Counted from the first letter of the stretch, positions 1-10,766 are shown. The stretch: DNA of 41,370 nt from Phenylobacterium sp. (GCF_030679875.1 NZ_JAUXSP010000016.1:1-41370), one strand, 5' to 3'. Made by a program: numbers and translations. The notes: a model not told the origin generated them from the letters alone.

Positions 1-934
1 GCGGCGGCGGCGGCGCGGTCACCCCGACGCTGGGCAGCGCGCCGTTGGCCGGCGGCTCGCCCCGGGCGTTCAGCTCGTTCTGGTCCACAAGCTGGGAGAA
101 GTCCTCGAACAGCAGAATCCGGACAAAGTCGATGGCGCCGGTCTCAGAGCTCAGCACCACGCGCCAGGCGCCGTCGATACCCTTGACCGCCACCCCGACC
201 GGAAGGCCCCGGGGCATCAGTCCGCCGTCCCCGGAAGTGACGATGAAATCGCCCTCTTCGACCGGATTGTGCCCGCGCAGGTATTCCAGCTTGGGATTTG
301 GCCCGCCGTCGCCCGCCAGGATGGCCCTGGCGTTGGTCCGGTCCACCATCACCGGGGTGCGCGAGGCGATGTCGGTGAGCAACAGGATGCGGCTGGCGCC
401 CCGGGTGACTCCCACGACCCGGCCCACCAGACCATGCTCTGTCATCACGGGATTGCCGACGCGAACCTGGCGCTCACGGCCAGCGTTGGCCAGACGGGTG
501 TTGGCGAAAGGGCCTCGGGAATCGGCGACGACCCGCGCCGACACCATCGGCACCGGCGGATCGGTTTGCAGCCCCAGGAGGTCGCGGTAGCGCTCATTGA
601 GGTCGCGCAGGCCCGTCACCTCCTGGCGCAGGGCCTGGGCCGCTTCCAGCTCGGCGCGCAACCGACGGTTCTCAGACACGGCGAAAAAGTACTGCCCGAT
701 CCCCTCCGAGAGCCCGCCCAGCCAGCCGACCGGCGCCGAGATGACGCCGGAGACCGGCGCGGCGACGGCGTCGCTGACCTCCCGGGTGACCCCATAGGCC
801 TCAGTGCGCAGGGTCTCCCGGCGATCCCCCAGGAGCAGAGTCACAGCCACGATCACAGCCACGACCAGGGCGACGCCAGCCGTCCAGGCCAGCGGCACCC
901 GAATCTCACCCAGAGGATTGTCCCTGAAGGACAC
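1..934 (-). CDS. mreC: Rod shape-determining protein MreC (3' end outside window)
   Basis: MreC is a bitopic inner-membrane protein whose periplasmic part scaffolds the elongasome and links the MreB cytoskeleton to wall synthesis. About 311 codons are visible. The order is a short cytoplasmic N-terminus, one membrane helix (about residues 16-36, LAWTAGVALVVAVIVAV), a coiled-coil region (about 85-118, ENRRLRAELEAAQALRQEV) and a beta-rich MreC domain containing VGNPVMTEHGLVGRVV and later GDFIVTSGDGGLMPRGLPVG. A proline-rich tail begins at the window edge, so the C-terminus is missing. The start is GTG at 934: an in-frame TAG lies immediately upstream, so no earlier start is possible, and GGGGAG sits about 11 bases before it. 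It lies 64 bases downstream of mreB in the same direction, the usual mreBC order, and mreD would be expected to the left. Confidence 0.93.
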   Translation of the reverse strand, partial: MSFRDNPLGEIRVPLAWTAGVALVVAVIVAVTLLLGDRRETLRTEAYGVTREVSDAVAAPVSGVISAPVGWLGGLSEGIGQYFFAVSENRRLRAELEAAQALRQEVTGLRDLNERYRDLLGLQTDPPVPMVSARVVADSRGPFANTRLANAGRERQVRVGNPVMTEHGLVGRVVGVTRGASRILLLTDIASRTPVMVDRTNARAILAGDGGPNPKLEYLRGHNPVEEGDFIVTSGDGGLMPRGLPVGVAVKGIDGAWRVVLSSETGAIDFVRILLFEDFSQLVDQNELNARGEPPANGALPSVGVTAPPPP

Positions 935-998
935 CTAAGATCGTCTCCCCGCCAGATGCTGCCGGGCCACGGCCCTACCCTCGTCGATTAAGCAAGTC

Positions 999-2343
<1,345 letters not shown>

Positions 2344-3225
2344 CTAGCCCAGCGCCGTCAGAATCACCCCCAGGGCGGTGGCGGTCCCAGCCAGAATCTG
2401 GCGCAGGGTCATGGTCTCCTGGAACAGGCGACGGCCGGCCGCCGCGGCGATCGGGGCCTCAATCACGCCGACGGCCCGGACCATGCCCGCCGGCGCGAGC
2501 GCCAGGGCGGAGAACCAGCAGGCCGACGCCGCCGCCCCGAAAAAACCCGCCCCCAACGAGGGCCTCCAGGCCCGCGCCACAGCCATCAGAGCCTGAGGCC
2601 GCGCGACCGCCAGCCAGGCGCCCAGGCAGAGGGTCTGCAGGGTCTGAGCCACACAGACGGCGGCCGTGGCCGCATAGATCGGATAGTCCGGCTCCAGGGC
2701 CAGTCCGGCCTGACGGTATCCGTTCAGGGCGACAGCGAAGGCCGCGCCTGAGGCCAGGCCGAGCGCGCTGCCGATGAGGGCCCCCCGGGAGGCCTCGGGT
2801 CCTGGCCAGGACAGCGCCGCAAGACCCGCCGTGGTCAAGGCGACGCCGGCCCAAGCCTGCGCCCCCAACTGGTCGCCAAACAGCACCAGCCCCATCAGGG
2901 CGGCCAGCGGCAGGGAGGCCTGCTGCATGAAGGTGGCCACGGCGAAGCCCGACCGGCGCATGGCGCCCAGCAGGGCGGCGGTGGCCAACACCTGGCCCAG
3001 GGCGCCGGCGCTGACGGTGATCCAGAACCGGGCCGTCAGCGTCGGCTCGGCCTGCGGCGTCAGGACCGCGACCACGGCGAAGATGGCGAGGGCGAAGGGC
3101 AGGCCGAACAGGAAGCGAACCAGCGTCGCTCCCCAGGGCCCGGCCTCGGTCATGAGGCCGCGCTGCAAGGCGTTGCGCGCCACCTGCAGGGGCGCGGCCG
3201 CGATCGTCAGGGCGATCCAGAGCAT
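2344..3225 (-). CDS. EamA/DMT-family transporter
   Basis: A 293-residue, highly hydrophobic protein made of about ten predicted membrane helices in two repeated EamA-like halves, the architecture of drug/metabolite transporters. The second half starts around residue 150 (GALIGSALGLASGAAFAVALNG) and the protein ends in the typical last helix LAGTATALGVILTALG. The conserved early Arg/Phe region (TLVRFLFGLPFALAIF) is present. The substrate cannot be read from the sequence; family members export amino acids, nucleosides or toxic metabolites. It starts 38 bases after the leuA stop in the same direction, so it may be cotranscribed with leuA. A hairpin lies in that gap and no good ribosome-binding site precedes the start, so the start is uncertain. 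Confidence 0.85.
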   Translation of the reverse strand: MLWIALTIAAAPLQVARNALQRGLMTEAGPWGATLVRFLFGLPFALAIFAVVAVLTPQAEPTLTARFWITVSAGALGQVLATAALLGAMRRSGFAVATFMQQASLPLAALMGLVLFGDQLGAQAWAGVALTTAGLAALSWPGPEASRGALIGSALGLASGAAFAVALNGYRQAGLALEPDYPIYAATAAVCVAQTLQTLCLGAWLAVARPQALMAVARAWRPSLGAGFFGAAASACWFSALALAPAGMVRAVGVIEAPIAAAAGRRLFQETMTLRQILAGTATALGVILTALG

Positions 3226-3234
3226 GGGAGATCA

Positions 3235-3262
3235 GGGGCGCCGGCGCAAACCGGCGGGCCCC
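3235..3262 (-). terminator. Hairpin after leuA
   Basis: The arms CGCCGG (3239-3244) and CCGGCG (3251-3256) form a 6-bp stem with a six-base loop. An outer GGGG/CCCC extension (3235-3238 and 3259-3262) is separated by a two-base bulge. There is no U-tract, so it may attenuate readthrough from leuA into the transporter gene or only stabilise the message end. It lies just upstream of the transporter start codon. Confidence 0.4.
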
Positions 3263-3263
3263 C

Positions 3264-4838
3264 TCAGAATCCGCTGGCGATGGCGTCGGGCGCGGTCTTT
3301 TCCTTGCGCGCGAAGAGGTTGTTCAGCGCGTTCACATAGGCCTTGGCCGAGGCGGTCAGGGTGTCAGTGTCGGCGGCCTGGCCGGTGGCGATGCGGCCAT
3401 CCTCTTCCAGGCGCACCGAGACCTGAGCCTGGGCGTCGGTGCCCTCGGTCACCGCATGCACCTGGAACAGGCGCAGGATGGCGGTGTGCGGCACCACCTG
3501 GTGAATGGCGTTGAACACTGCGTCCACCGGGCCATCGCCCGTGGCCGTGGCCGCCCGCTCGACGCCCTCGACCGCCACGGTCAGGTGGGCCTCCTGCGGC
3601 CCCTCGGTGCCGGCGATCACCCGCAGGTGCTTGACCTGGATGCGGTCAGCGCCGGAAGCCAGGGCGTCATCCACCAGGGCCACGATGTCGTCGTCGAAGA
3701 CGTGCTTCTTCTTGTCGGCCAGATCCTTGAAGCGCTGGAAGGCCTCGTTCAGGGCGTTCTGGCCCAGCTCATAGCCCAGGGCCTTCAGCTTCTCGCGGAA
3801 GGCGTGGCGGCCCGAATGCTTGCCCATCACCAGGTTGGAGCCGCCCTGCCCGACGCTTTCCGGCGTCATGATCTCGTAGGTGCCGCGGTCCTTCAGCATC
3901 CCGTCCTGGTGGATGCCGCTCTCGTGGGCGAAGGCGTTCTTGCCGACAATCGCCTTGTTGAACTGCACGGGGAAGCCGGTGATGGCCGAGACGTAGCGGC
4001 TGGCCCGGGTGATGTGCTGGGTCTCGGCCCCGGTATAATAGGGCAGCCGGTCGCCGCGCACCTTCAGGGCCATGACCACTTCTTCCAGGGCCGCATTGCC
4101 GGCCCGCTCGCCGATGCCGTTGACCGCGACCTCGACCTGACGGGCCCCGCCCTGCACGCCGGCCAGGCTGTTGGCCACGGCCAGGCCCAGGTCGTTGTGG
4201 CAATGGGTGGACAGGATGACGGTGTCGACGCCCGGGACGTTCTCCACCAGGTCGCGGAAGATGGCCTCGTATTCCGACGGATAGGAATAGCCCACCGTGT
4301 CGGGGATGTTGACGGTCTTGGCCCCGGCCTTGATGGCGGCCTCGACGCAGCGACGCAGGAAGTCCTGCTCAGTGCGGGTGGCGTCCTGGGCCGACCATTC
4401 CACGTCGCCGCACAGGTTGCGGGCGTGGGTCACCGAACGGGTGATGGCTTCCAGGATGTCCTCCTGGCTCATCTTCAGGATGTGATCCCGGTGCGAGGGG
4501 CTGGTGGACAGGAAGGTGTGGATCCGGCCGCGCTTGGCCGGGCGGATCGCCTCGGCGCAGCGTTCGATATCGATGGCCGCGGCCCGGGCCAAGCCGCAGA
4601 CCGTGCTTTCAGTGACGATCTCGGAGACCTGCCGCACCGCTTCGAAGTCGCCGTTCGAGGCGATGGGGAAGCCGGCCTCAATGACGTCGACCCTCATTTC
4701 CTCGAGGATCTTGGCCAGTTCCAGCTTCTCCTCCAGGGACATGGAGGCGCCGGGCGACTGCTCGCCGTCGCGCATGGTGGTGTCGAAAATGATGACGCGA
4801 TCGCGTTCAGACGCGGCGTTGGAAGCTTGGGAAGTCAT
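3264..4838 (-). CDS. leuA: 2-isopropylmalate synthase
   Basis: It condenses acetyl-CoA with 2-ketoisovalerate to give 2-isopropylmalate, the committed and leucine-inhibited step of leucine synthesis, in the cytoplasm. The length of 524 residues is normal for the class I enzyme. The catalytic HMGL-like TIM barrel occupies about residues 14-285: the DTTMRDGEQSPGASM signature sits near 19-33, and LSTHCHNDLGLAVANSLAGV supplies the metal-binding His pair and the Asn. The accessory linker contains VGKNAFAHESGIHQDGM, and a C-terminal leucine-sensing LeuA dimer domain starts near 395. Upstream lies a leucine-rich leader ORF with a terminator-like hairpin, so expression is probably also controlled by attenuation. 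Confidence 0.98.
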   Translation of the reverse strand: MTSQASNAASERDRVIIFDTTMRDGEQSPGASMSLEEKLELAKILEEMRVDVIEAGFPIASNGDFEAVRQVSEIVTESTVCGLARAAAIDIERCAEAIRPAKRGRIHTFLSTSPSHRDHILKMSQEDILEAITRSVTHARNLCGDVEWSAQDATRTEQDFLRRCVEAAIKAGAKTVNIPDTVGYSYPSEYEAIFRDLVENVPGVDTVILSTHCHNDLGLAVANSLAGVQGGARQVEVAVNGIGERAGNAALEEVVMALKVRGDRLPYYTGAETQHITRASRYVSAITGFPVQFNKAIVGKNAFAHESGIHQDGMLKDRGTYEIMTPESVGQGGSNLVMGKHSGRHAFREKLKALGYELGQNALNEAFQRFKDLADKKKHVFDDDIVALVDDALASGADRIQVKHLRVIAGTEGPQEAHLTVAVEGVERAATATGDGPVDAVFNAIHQVVPHTAILRLFQVHAVTEGTDAQAQVSVRLEEDGRIATGQAADTDTLTASAKAYVNALNNLFARKEKTAPDAIASGF

Positions 4839-4867
4839 GTCAGGATCTCTTCGCGGGAGCTCATTCT

Positions 4868-4905
4868 AGAAAGGACGGGCGGCGGGGTCATCCCCTGAGC
4901 GCCCG
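4868..4905 (-). terminator. Putative leuA attenuator terminator
   Basis: On the minus strand the sequence forms a hairpin: outer stem CGGGCG/CGCCCG (905-900 with 881-876 of the 4.8-4.9 kb stretch), inner stem GGGG/CCCC around an ATGA loop, followed by the T-rich TCCTTTCT (4875-4868). It ends 30 bases before the leuA start and begins 24 bases after the stop of the leucine-rich leader ORF. Its 5' arm contains CAGGGG, which could alternatively pair with either of two CCCCTG copies within the leader ORF (minus-strand complements of 4932-4937 and 4942-4947). That gives the two mutually exclusive structures expected of an attenuator. The folding has not been computed. Confidence 0.6.
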
Positions 4906-4928
4906 GCCCCGCGATGTTTCGCGCAGGC

Positions 4929-5000
4929 CTACAGGGGCGCCCAGGGGCGGCTAAGCCCCAGCGGAAGGCCAAGTAGCAGGCTGCGGAATCCGGCGGTCAT
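4929..5000 (-). CDS. Leucine leader peptide of leuA (putative)
   Basis: A 23-codon ORF encodes a peptide whose core reads SLLLGLPLGL; seven of 23 residues are leucine. The leucine codons are CTG, CTA, CTT, CTT, CTG, CTT, CTG. CTA and CTT look uncommon among the neighbouring GC-rich genes, which favours ribosome stalling when charged tRNA-Leu is scarce. It ends with TAG 90 bases before leuA and is followed at once by a terminator-like hairpin. This matches leucine attenuation leaders known from other proteobacteria. The ribosome-binding site is weak, and TTGACG (5049-5044, minus) upstream may be a -35 element. Function is inferred from position and composition. Confidence 0.7.
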   Translation of the reverse strand: MTAGFRSLLLGLPLGLSRPWAPL

Positions 5001-5092
5001 GGGTGTTTTCTACTCAAGAACGGGCGCGACCGCAACGCTCTTGCGTCAAATCCCCATAAAACGGCCCCGACGGGCAAGAACCTTGCGTGGGC

Positions 5093-5821
5093 TCAGCCTG
5101 GCGGCGCCCCCTCGCCGGCGGCGGCCTCGCGGGATTTCAGCCACTTGCGGGCGAACCAGCCCATCAGGATCCAGCCGGCGGCGATGGCCGCAAGCAGGGC
5201 GATATAACCGCCCCCGCCGCCCCGCATGGCCTGGGCTATGGCGTTGCCGGCGAAGGCCGTGACGCCGATCTTCGGAATGATCCCCAGCGCCGTCCCGGCC
5301 GTGAAGTGGGTCAGCCGCATGGGGGTGACGCCGGCGGCCATGTTCACCACGATGAACGGGGCAGATGGCACCAGCCGCACGATCAGGCTGGCCCAGAATC
5401 CGTTGCGTCCCACCAGGCGCATGAACTGGCGCACCCCCTCGCCTGCGAAGGCGTTGAGGGTTCGCGCGCCAGCCAGCCGGCCAAGATAGAAGCCCACCAG
5501 AGCCGAGACCATGGTGCCGATCCAGCTATAGGCGAACCCCGTCCAGGCGCCGAAGGCGACCACGGCCGCGGCGATCAGCACGAACTGCGGCACGCCGACA
5601 AAGGCCAGGATGGCGAAGGCGGCCACGGCGCTCGGCAGGGCCCAGGGGCTATGGGCGGCCATGCCCAGCCAGTGTTCGACGGTGGCCTCGCCGTCAAAGC
5701 CCAGCACCTGGGCCCCGAACAGGAAGACGAGGCCGACCCCGCCAAACAGGACAAAGGACACCGCCACGCCCCGCCAGGCGCGCGAGTCCATATTGGTCAC
5801 GAAGCTGATCAGGCGGCGCAT
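5093..5821 (-). CDS. TVP38/TMEM64-family inner-membrane protein
   Basis: A 242-residue polytopic membrane protein with about six hydrophobic stretches. The SNARE-associated/VTT core spans about residues 65-190: FVGVPQFVLIAAAVVAFG, then YLGRLAGARTL, then RLVPSAPFIVVNMAAGVTPM, a pattern typical of TVP38/TMEM64 proteins. Related DedA/VTT proteins act in lipid scrambling or membrane homeostasis; the role of this subgroup is not settled. The arginine-proline motif (VRLVPSAPF) thought to sit in a re-entrant loop is intact. The C-terminus is a charged cytoplasmic tail. The gene stands between the leu leader and a small lipoprotein gene without an obvious operon partner. Confidence 0.85.
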   Translation of the reverse strand: MRRLISFVTNMDSRAWRGVAVSFVLFGGVGLVFLFGAQVLGFDGEATVEHWLGMAAHSPWALPSAVAAFAILAFVGVPQFVLIAAAVVAFGAWTGFAYSWIGTMVSALVGFYLGRLAGARTLNAFAGEGVRQFMRLVGRNGFWASLIVRLVPSAPFIVVNMAAGVTPMRLTHFTAGTALGIIPKIGVTAFAGNAIAQAMRGGGGGYIALLAAIAAGWILMGWFARKWLKSREAAAGEGAPPG

Positions 5822-5869
5822 GGCGCACGCCTCGCCGATCCGCGGGCGCGGGTCAAGCTGGGCGGCGGT

Positions 5870-6271
5870 TCAGGGGCAACGGCTGAGCGGCGGCGGATCA
5901 TCGAACGGACCGCCGCGGATGTTCATGGTCTCACCGGCTGCGGTAAAGCTGAGATGCAGACGGTGAGTCTGTGGCGGGGCCTGGGCCGTGCAGGTCGCGG
6001 CGATCTCATATCCTTCGTCCAGGGCCGCGACCCCGTCGAAGCGGCAGGACACTTCGCCCGCCGTGCTCAGGCCATCATGTCGGAAGGTCCAGGCGCCGTC
6101 GGAACAGAGGGCCGGCGTCGCCGCCCACCGGCCCACATAGGCCGGCGTGGCCACCGCGGGCGACGCGGCCGGCGCCACAGCCGATGGCGCACTAGGCGGG
6201 GTCTCAGGCTCGTTCACCCCACAGGCGGCAAGGGATGTCGCCAGGGTCATGAACAGGAGGGGTCGGGTCAT
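5870..6271 (-). CDS. Small putative lipoprotein of unknown function
   Basis: A 133-residue protein starting with a lipoprotein signal: MTRPLLFMTLATSLAAC, with a lipobox LAAC whose Cys is residue 17. An Ala/Pro-rich linker follows to about residue 43, then a small domain (about 45-133) with WAATPALCSDGAWTF and two more Cys pairs that could form disulfides. The stretch VGRWAATPALCSDGAWTF resembles small periplasmic domains that start with a GxW motif, but I cannot name the family. It lies 48 bases upstream of the TVP38-like gene in the same direction and could be cotranscribed. Envelope location is inferred from the lipobox; function is unknown. Confidence 0.7.
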   Translation of the reverse strand: MTRPLLFMTLATSLAACGVNEPETPPSAPSAVAPAASPAVATPAYVGRWAATPALCSDGAWTFRHDGLSTAGEVSCRFDGVAALDEGYEIAATCTAQAPPQTHRLHLSFTAAGETMNIRGGPFDDPPPLSRCP

Positions 6272-6318
6272 CCGGGAGCTCCGCTGTGGCTCTGGTGCAA
6301 ACGGACAAGCTTAACTGA

Positions 6319-7611
<1,293 letters not shown>

Positions 7612-7617
7612 GGGTCT

Positions 7618-7640
7618 GGCCCCTCCTCGCCGGAGGGGCC
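7618..7640 (+). terminator. Hairpin after the aminotransferase gene
   Basis: A perfect 9-bp stem, GGCCCCTCC (7618-7626) with GGAGGGGCC (7632-7640), surrounds a five-base loop seven bases after the stop codon, in the short gap between two convergent genes. No long T-tract follows, although GACC-TTCA-GGTC-TTTT (7645-7660) immediately after might add a second weak stop. Confidence 0.55.
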
Positions 7641-7649
7641 GCCCGACCT

Positions 7650-7886
7650 TCAGGTCTTTTCGCGCCAGGATGACTTGGCGGCGTCCTTGGTCAGGTTCAG
7701 GCAGACCTTGTCGTCGGCCACCCGATCGACCCAGGTCAGTGGGATCATGTGGTGTTTCAGGCCAGCGCCCAAGTCGAACTTGGCCAGTTCGATCTCGGTG
7801 TCGAGGACATGGTCAACGCGGCCCACATGTCCGCCGTCCGAACCGACGACTTCCATGTGTTCCTTGATTTCAGAGGCTTGGATCAT
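7650..7886 (-). CDS. DUF2171 domain-containing protein
   Basis: A 78-residue small soluble protein. It begins MIQASEIKEHMEVVGSDG, followed by HVGRVDHVLDTEIELAK and HHMIPLTWVDRVADDKVCL, the characteristic PRC-barrel-like pattern of DUF2171 proteins. In this family the N-terminal half reads like a V-x-G-x-D-G-x-x-V-G-x-V-D motif and the C-terminal half like a strand pair; the biochemical role is not established. A ribosome-binding site (AAAGGAGACTAC) directly precedes the ATG on the minus strand, supporting expression. It converges with the aminotransferase gene and lies 54 bases downstream of the CHASE-HWE kinase gene end. Confidence 0.88.
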   Translation of the reverse strand: MIQASEIKEHMEVVGSDGGHVGRVDHVLDTEIELAKFDLGAGLKHHMIPLTWVDRVADDKVCLNLTKDAAKSSWREKT

Positions 7887-7940
7887 CTGTAGTCTCCTTT
7901 GGGATCGGAGACGGGAGAACGGTTCAATGGGCCTGGGAGT

Positions 7941-9581
7941 TCACGCCGCGGCGCCCACCGACAGAATATCTGCAGCCACCTGCCGGGGAATATCGAAGCC
8001 TATGGCGCAAATCACCCCTTCGGGCGGAAAGTCGAGCGCGACGTCGCCGTCCAGTTGATGGGCCAGTCCGCCAACGATCAGCCGCGTCCCAAACCCCCGA
8101 CGGGTGGGCGGCGCGACAGGCGGGCCGCCGCTCTCGCGCCAGCGCAGGGTCAGACGTTCGGTGTCGGCGTCGCGTTCGGCCAGATCCCAGCTGAGATCGA
8201 TGCGGCCCTCGGGGACGGACAGGGCGCCATACTTCACCGCATTGGTGGTCAGCTCGTGCAGCGCCATGCCCAGGGCGACGGCGGTATTCGGCGCCAGCCA
8301 CACCGCCGGGCCGCGCAGCTCGATCCGGTCATCGGCCAGACCGCCATAGGGGCGTAGTTCTGTCTGGGCCAGTTCGGCCAGATTGGCGCCGCGCCATCCA
8401 TCCCGGGTCAGCAGGTTGTGGGCCTGAGACAAGGCGATCAACCGGTTCTCAAAATTGGCCCTGACGTCCTCGACGTTCCCGGTCTCCCGGAGACTCTGGG
8501 CCGCGATGGACTGAACCGTGGCCAGGGTGTTCTTCACCCGGTGGTTCAGCTCGTCCAGGAGCAGCTTCTGCCGGGCCTCAGCGGCCTTTCGGGCCACCAC
8601 TTCCCGTTCTGCGGCCAGGCGGGCCATGCCCTGCCGCCAGGTGGCCGCCGCCACCAGCCCCGTGGCCAGGAAACCGCCCAACACAAAGGCCCAGACCAGT
8701 TGCCGGGCCGCGCTCGACACATAGTCGGGACCGGCGCGGTAGACCACGGTCCAACGCCCCCCGGCCACCTCGATCTGGCGGGTCTCCAGAGGGCCGAAAT
8801 CCACCCAGCCCGCCCCAGGATCGGAGCGGAACAGCAGGTTCTCCGGTTCGATGGCGCCATTGTAGACAGAGTACCGGTAGGGGCGATGCGAGACGGTGTC
8901 GAACACCGCCTGCAACAGATCACCTGCCCGAAACGGCGCATACACAAAGCCCACCAGGTCTCGGCGACGGTCCTCGAGGGAGGCGGGAACCCCGCCCCCC
9001 GCATAGACGGGCTCATAGATCAGAAAGCCCGACTGGGCGTTGTCCTCGGTTTCCTGAACAAGCCGGACCTTTCCCGACATCGCCGCCAGGCCAGTGTCGC
9101 GGGCCCTGGCCATGGCCTCACGCCGCACAGGCTCAGCATACATGTCGAACCCCAGGGCGAGCCGGTTTGGCCCGACCTCAGGCTCCAGGAACAGGATGGC
9201 GTGACGCTCCTCGGCGTCTGGCGCCCCCGGCGCGATGCGCGCTGAATAGCCAATCCCCTGAATGCCTGGATAGCGCTCGGTGAGTTCGGCCCGCTCAGCA
9301 AAGGCCTTGAACTCCTTGTGCGTGACGACGTCACTGGCGGCGAACAGGCCGGCGCTGGCCTGGAGGACCGCCACATAGGTGGCCAGGCGGTCGGCGATGG
9401 CGCTGTTGGCCTGATTGACGAGGGACTCAAAACGTTGGCGCTCGCGCGCCTCAGCCAGACGCTCAATCGCCAGACCCCCGCCGGCTGCGGCCGTCAGCCC
9501 CAGCACCAGGATCATGACCGGCAAGGTCGGGACCATGTCCCGCAGCCTCGCCCAAGTCCGTGCGCCTGTAACCTTGGCCAA
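7941..9581 (-). CDS. CHASE-domain sensor histidine kinase, HWE family
   Basis: A 546-residue membrane kinase. A first transmembrane helix (about 18-38) leads into a periplasmic CHASE ligand-binding domain (about 75-280, with YPGIQGIGYSARI and GFLIYEPVY), then a second helix (about 295-315), a short coiled segment (about 316-342), and an HWE/HisKA_2-type core. The phosphoacceptor is His 347 in LDELNHRVKNTLATVQS. The ATPase domain has HELTTNAVKYGALS (Asn 447), the WRESGGP motif at 481-487 that names the HWE class, and GFGTRLI near 496-502. CHASE domains bind small extracytoplasmic molecules such as cytokinin-like or peptide ligands; the ligand here is unknown. No response regulator is adjacent, as is common for HWE kinases, which often signal to single-domain regulators or the general stress response. 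Confidence 0.92.
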   Translation of the reverse strand: MAKVTGARTWARLRDMVPTLPVMILVLGLTAAAGGGLAIERLAEARERQRFESLVNQANSAIADRLATYVAVLQASAGLFAASDVVTHKEFKAFAERAELTERYPGIQGIGYSARIAPGAPDAEERHAILFLEPEVGPNRLALGFDMYAEPVRREAMARARDTGLAAMSGKVRLVQETEDNAQSGFLIYEPVYAGGGVPASLEDRRRDLVGFVYAPFRAGDLLQAVFDTVSHRPYRYSVYNGAIEPENLLFRSDPGAGWVDFGPLETRQIEVAGGRWTVVYRAGPDYVSSAARQLVWAFVLGGFLATGLVAAATWRQGMARLAAEREVVARKAAEARQKLLLDELNHRVKNTLATVQSIAAQSLRETGNVEDVRANFENRLIALSQAHNLLTRDGWRGANLAELAQTELRPYGGLADDRIELRGPAVWLAPNTAVALGMALHELTTNAVKYGALSVPEGRIDLSWDLAERDADTERLTLRWRESGGPPVAPPTRRGFGTRLIVGGLAHQLDGDVALDFPPEGVICAIGFDIPRQVAADILSVGAAA

Positions 9582-9708
9582 GTTGGGGCCCCTCGCTTGC
9601 CTCCCCTGACTGCCCTAATCCGGGATCAGTGTCGAGATTCAGCCCCTTGTCCCGCTTGCCCGATGCGGTCGGGCGGGGCAGGATTTCCGGCAACCGGTGG
9701 AGAGGCCC

Positions 9709-9888
9709 ATGGGCGATATCGTCAATCTGAACCAGGCTCGGAAGGCGCGCGCCAAGGCCGCTGAAAACGCCCAGGCCAAGGTCAACCGGGTGAGCCACGG
9801 CCGCCCCAAGGGCCAGACCCTGACCGAACAGCTTGAAGCCGAGCGCCAGCGACGCAAGCTCGACCAGGCCCGGCGAGACGAGGACTAG
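9709..9888 (+). CDS. DUF4169 family small protein
   Basis: A 59-residue basic, helical protein beginning MGDIVNLNQARKARAKA, the DUF4169 signature, followed by a heptad-like charged region and a C-terminal TLTEQLEAERQRRKLDQARR. ATG at 9709 is preferred over GTG at 9697 because GGAGAGG lies six bases before it and the MGDIVNL start matches the family. Function is unknown. In related alphaproteobacteria it usually sits directly beside a small ribbon-helix-helix gene; here the COQ4 gene, transcribed toward it, separates the two. Confidence 0.85.
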   Translation: MGDIVNLNQARKARAKAAENAQAKVNRVSHGRPKGQTLTEQLEAERQRRKLDQARRDED

Positions 9889-9897
9889 CTCGCCAGG

Positions 9898-10665
9898 TCA
9901 GGCTCTGGATTCATCACGGGCTTGTGGGGGAATGGCGTCGTAGATGGTCGGCGGCGTGATGTTCAGCCGGCGTCGGGCCGCGTCCAGGGGCTCGGCCATC
10001 AGGGCCTCATAATCCTCACCCAGCAGCCAGGCGGCCGCCTTGCCCCGCCGGTACCCCTGCCAGATCGCCTGGGCATAGGGATAGCTCGCCTTGCGGCCGC
10101 GCAGCGCGCCGCCCACGGCGATCAGCGCCCAGCCGAGACCCCGGGTCTGGGCATAGGAGAAGGCGACCAGACATCCCTCCCCCAGGCCATCGCGATGATA
10201 GCCGCTGAGGATGTGCCAGATGTCGTGGACGTCTCGGGTCCGTCGGCCGAACCAGGCATAGGGGTGCATGACCTCAATGGGCTTGGCGCCCACCCGGCTG
10301 ATCTGGGCCAGACCCTGCGCCGAGAGCGCCTCACTGCGGACGAAGTCGCGATAGGCGTGACCCACAGAGCCCGTGGGCAGGCTGTCCAGCCAGGCGTCGT
10401 CCATCAGCCGGGCTTCAAGCTCCACCCGCTCATAGGCGATCCGCCCCCCTTGCGGCGTTTCGAGCAGACGGTGATAGCCCCAGGCCGAGGCGCCGCCGTT
10501 CAGGGCGCGCATGATCTCGAACACCTGCACGGTGTCGTCCTTGTCGGCCAACAGCCGGCGCAGAGCCTTCAGGGCCGCCCCCCACTGAAGCCGGGGCTTG
10601 GGCAGCCGCTGGGGCGCGGGGGCTCTGGAGGCGGCCGGCGCGTAGCCTTCGGTCGCGAGGCTCAT
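9898..10665 (-). CDS. COQ4-family ubiquinone biosynthesis protein
   Basis: COQ4-type proteins take part in ubiquinone synthesis; in eukaryotes COQ4 acts on the ring at the C1 position and organises the complex. This 255-residue protein has the family metal-binding motif HDxxH-(x11)-E: His 147, Asp 148, His 151 in VHDIWHILSGY and Glu 163. Another characteristic stretch is DFVRSEALSAQGLA before it. The start is placed at 10665 (MSLATEGY) because GGGAGA lies a few bases upstream; an upstream in-frame ATG at 10719 would add 18 residues without a ribosome-binding site. It ends nine bases from the convergent DUF4169 gene and diverges from the ribbon-helix-helix gene. Bacterial orthologues are only partly characterised. 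Confidence 0.87.
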   Translation of the reverse strand: MSLATEGYAPAASRAPAPQRLPKPRLQWGAALKALRRLLADKDDTVQVFEIMRALNGGASAWGYHRLLETPQGGRIAYERVELEARLMDDAWLDSLPTGSVGHAYRDFVRSEALSAQGLAQISRVGAKPIEVMHPYAWFGRRTRDVHDIWHILSGYHRDGLGEGCLVAFSYAQTRGLGWALIAVGGALRGRKASYPYAQAIWQGYRRGKAAAWLLGEDYEALMAEPLDAARRRLNITPPTIYDAIPPQARDESRA

Positions 10666-10716
10666 GGGGTGTCTCCCGTCACAGATCGCAAAGATGACGC
10701 GGGCGTCAGACTCAAT

Positions 10717-10735
10717 CAATGGCTCACAGCCATTG
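10717..10735. promoter_or_regulatory. Inverted repeat between coq4 and the RHH gene
   Basis: CAATGGCT (10717-10724), a three-base spacer, then AGCCATTG (10728-10735) form a perfect 8-bp inverted repeat in the 101-base divergent spacer. It lies 52 bases before the coq4 start and 32 bases before the ribbon-helix-helix start. It could be an operator, possibly for the neighbouring ribbon-helix-helix protein itself. A partial copy, AATGGCTCA, recurs at 10759-10767. Confidence 0.4.
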
Positions 10736-10766
10736 CCGCAACGTTTCGCCTGCGCGAAAATGGCTC

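Noticed and set aside
3456..4898. Long open frame (480 codons) on the plus strand opposite leuA
   Set aside because: A shadow frame of a GC-rich gene; the leuA protein on the other strand is complete and conserved, while this frame shows no recognisable domain.
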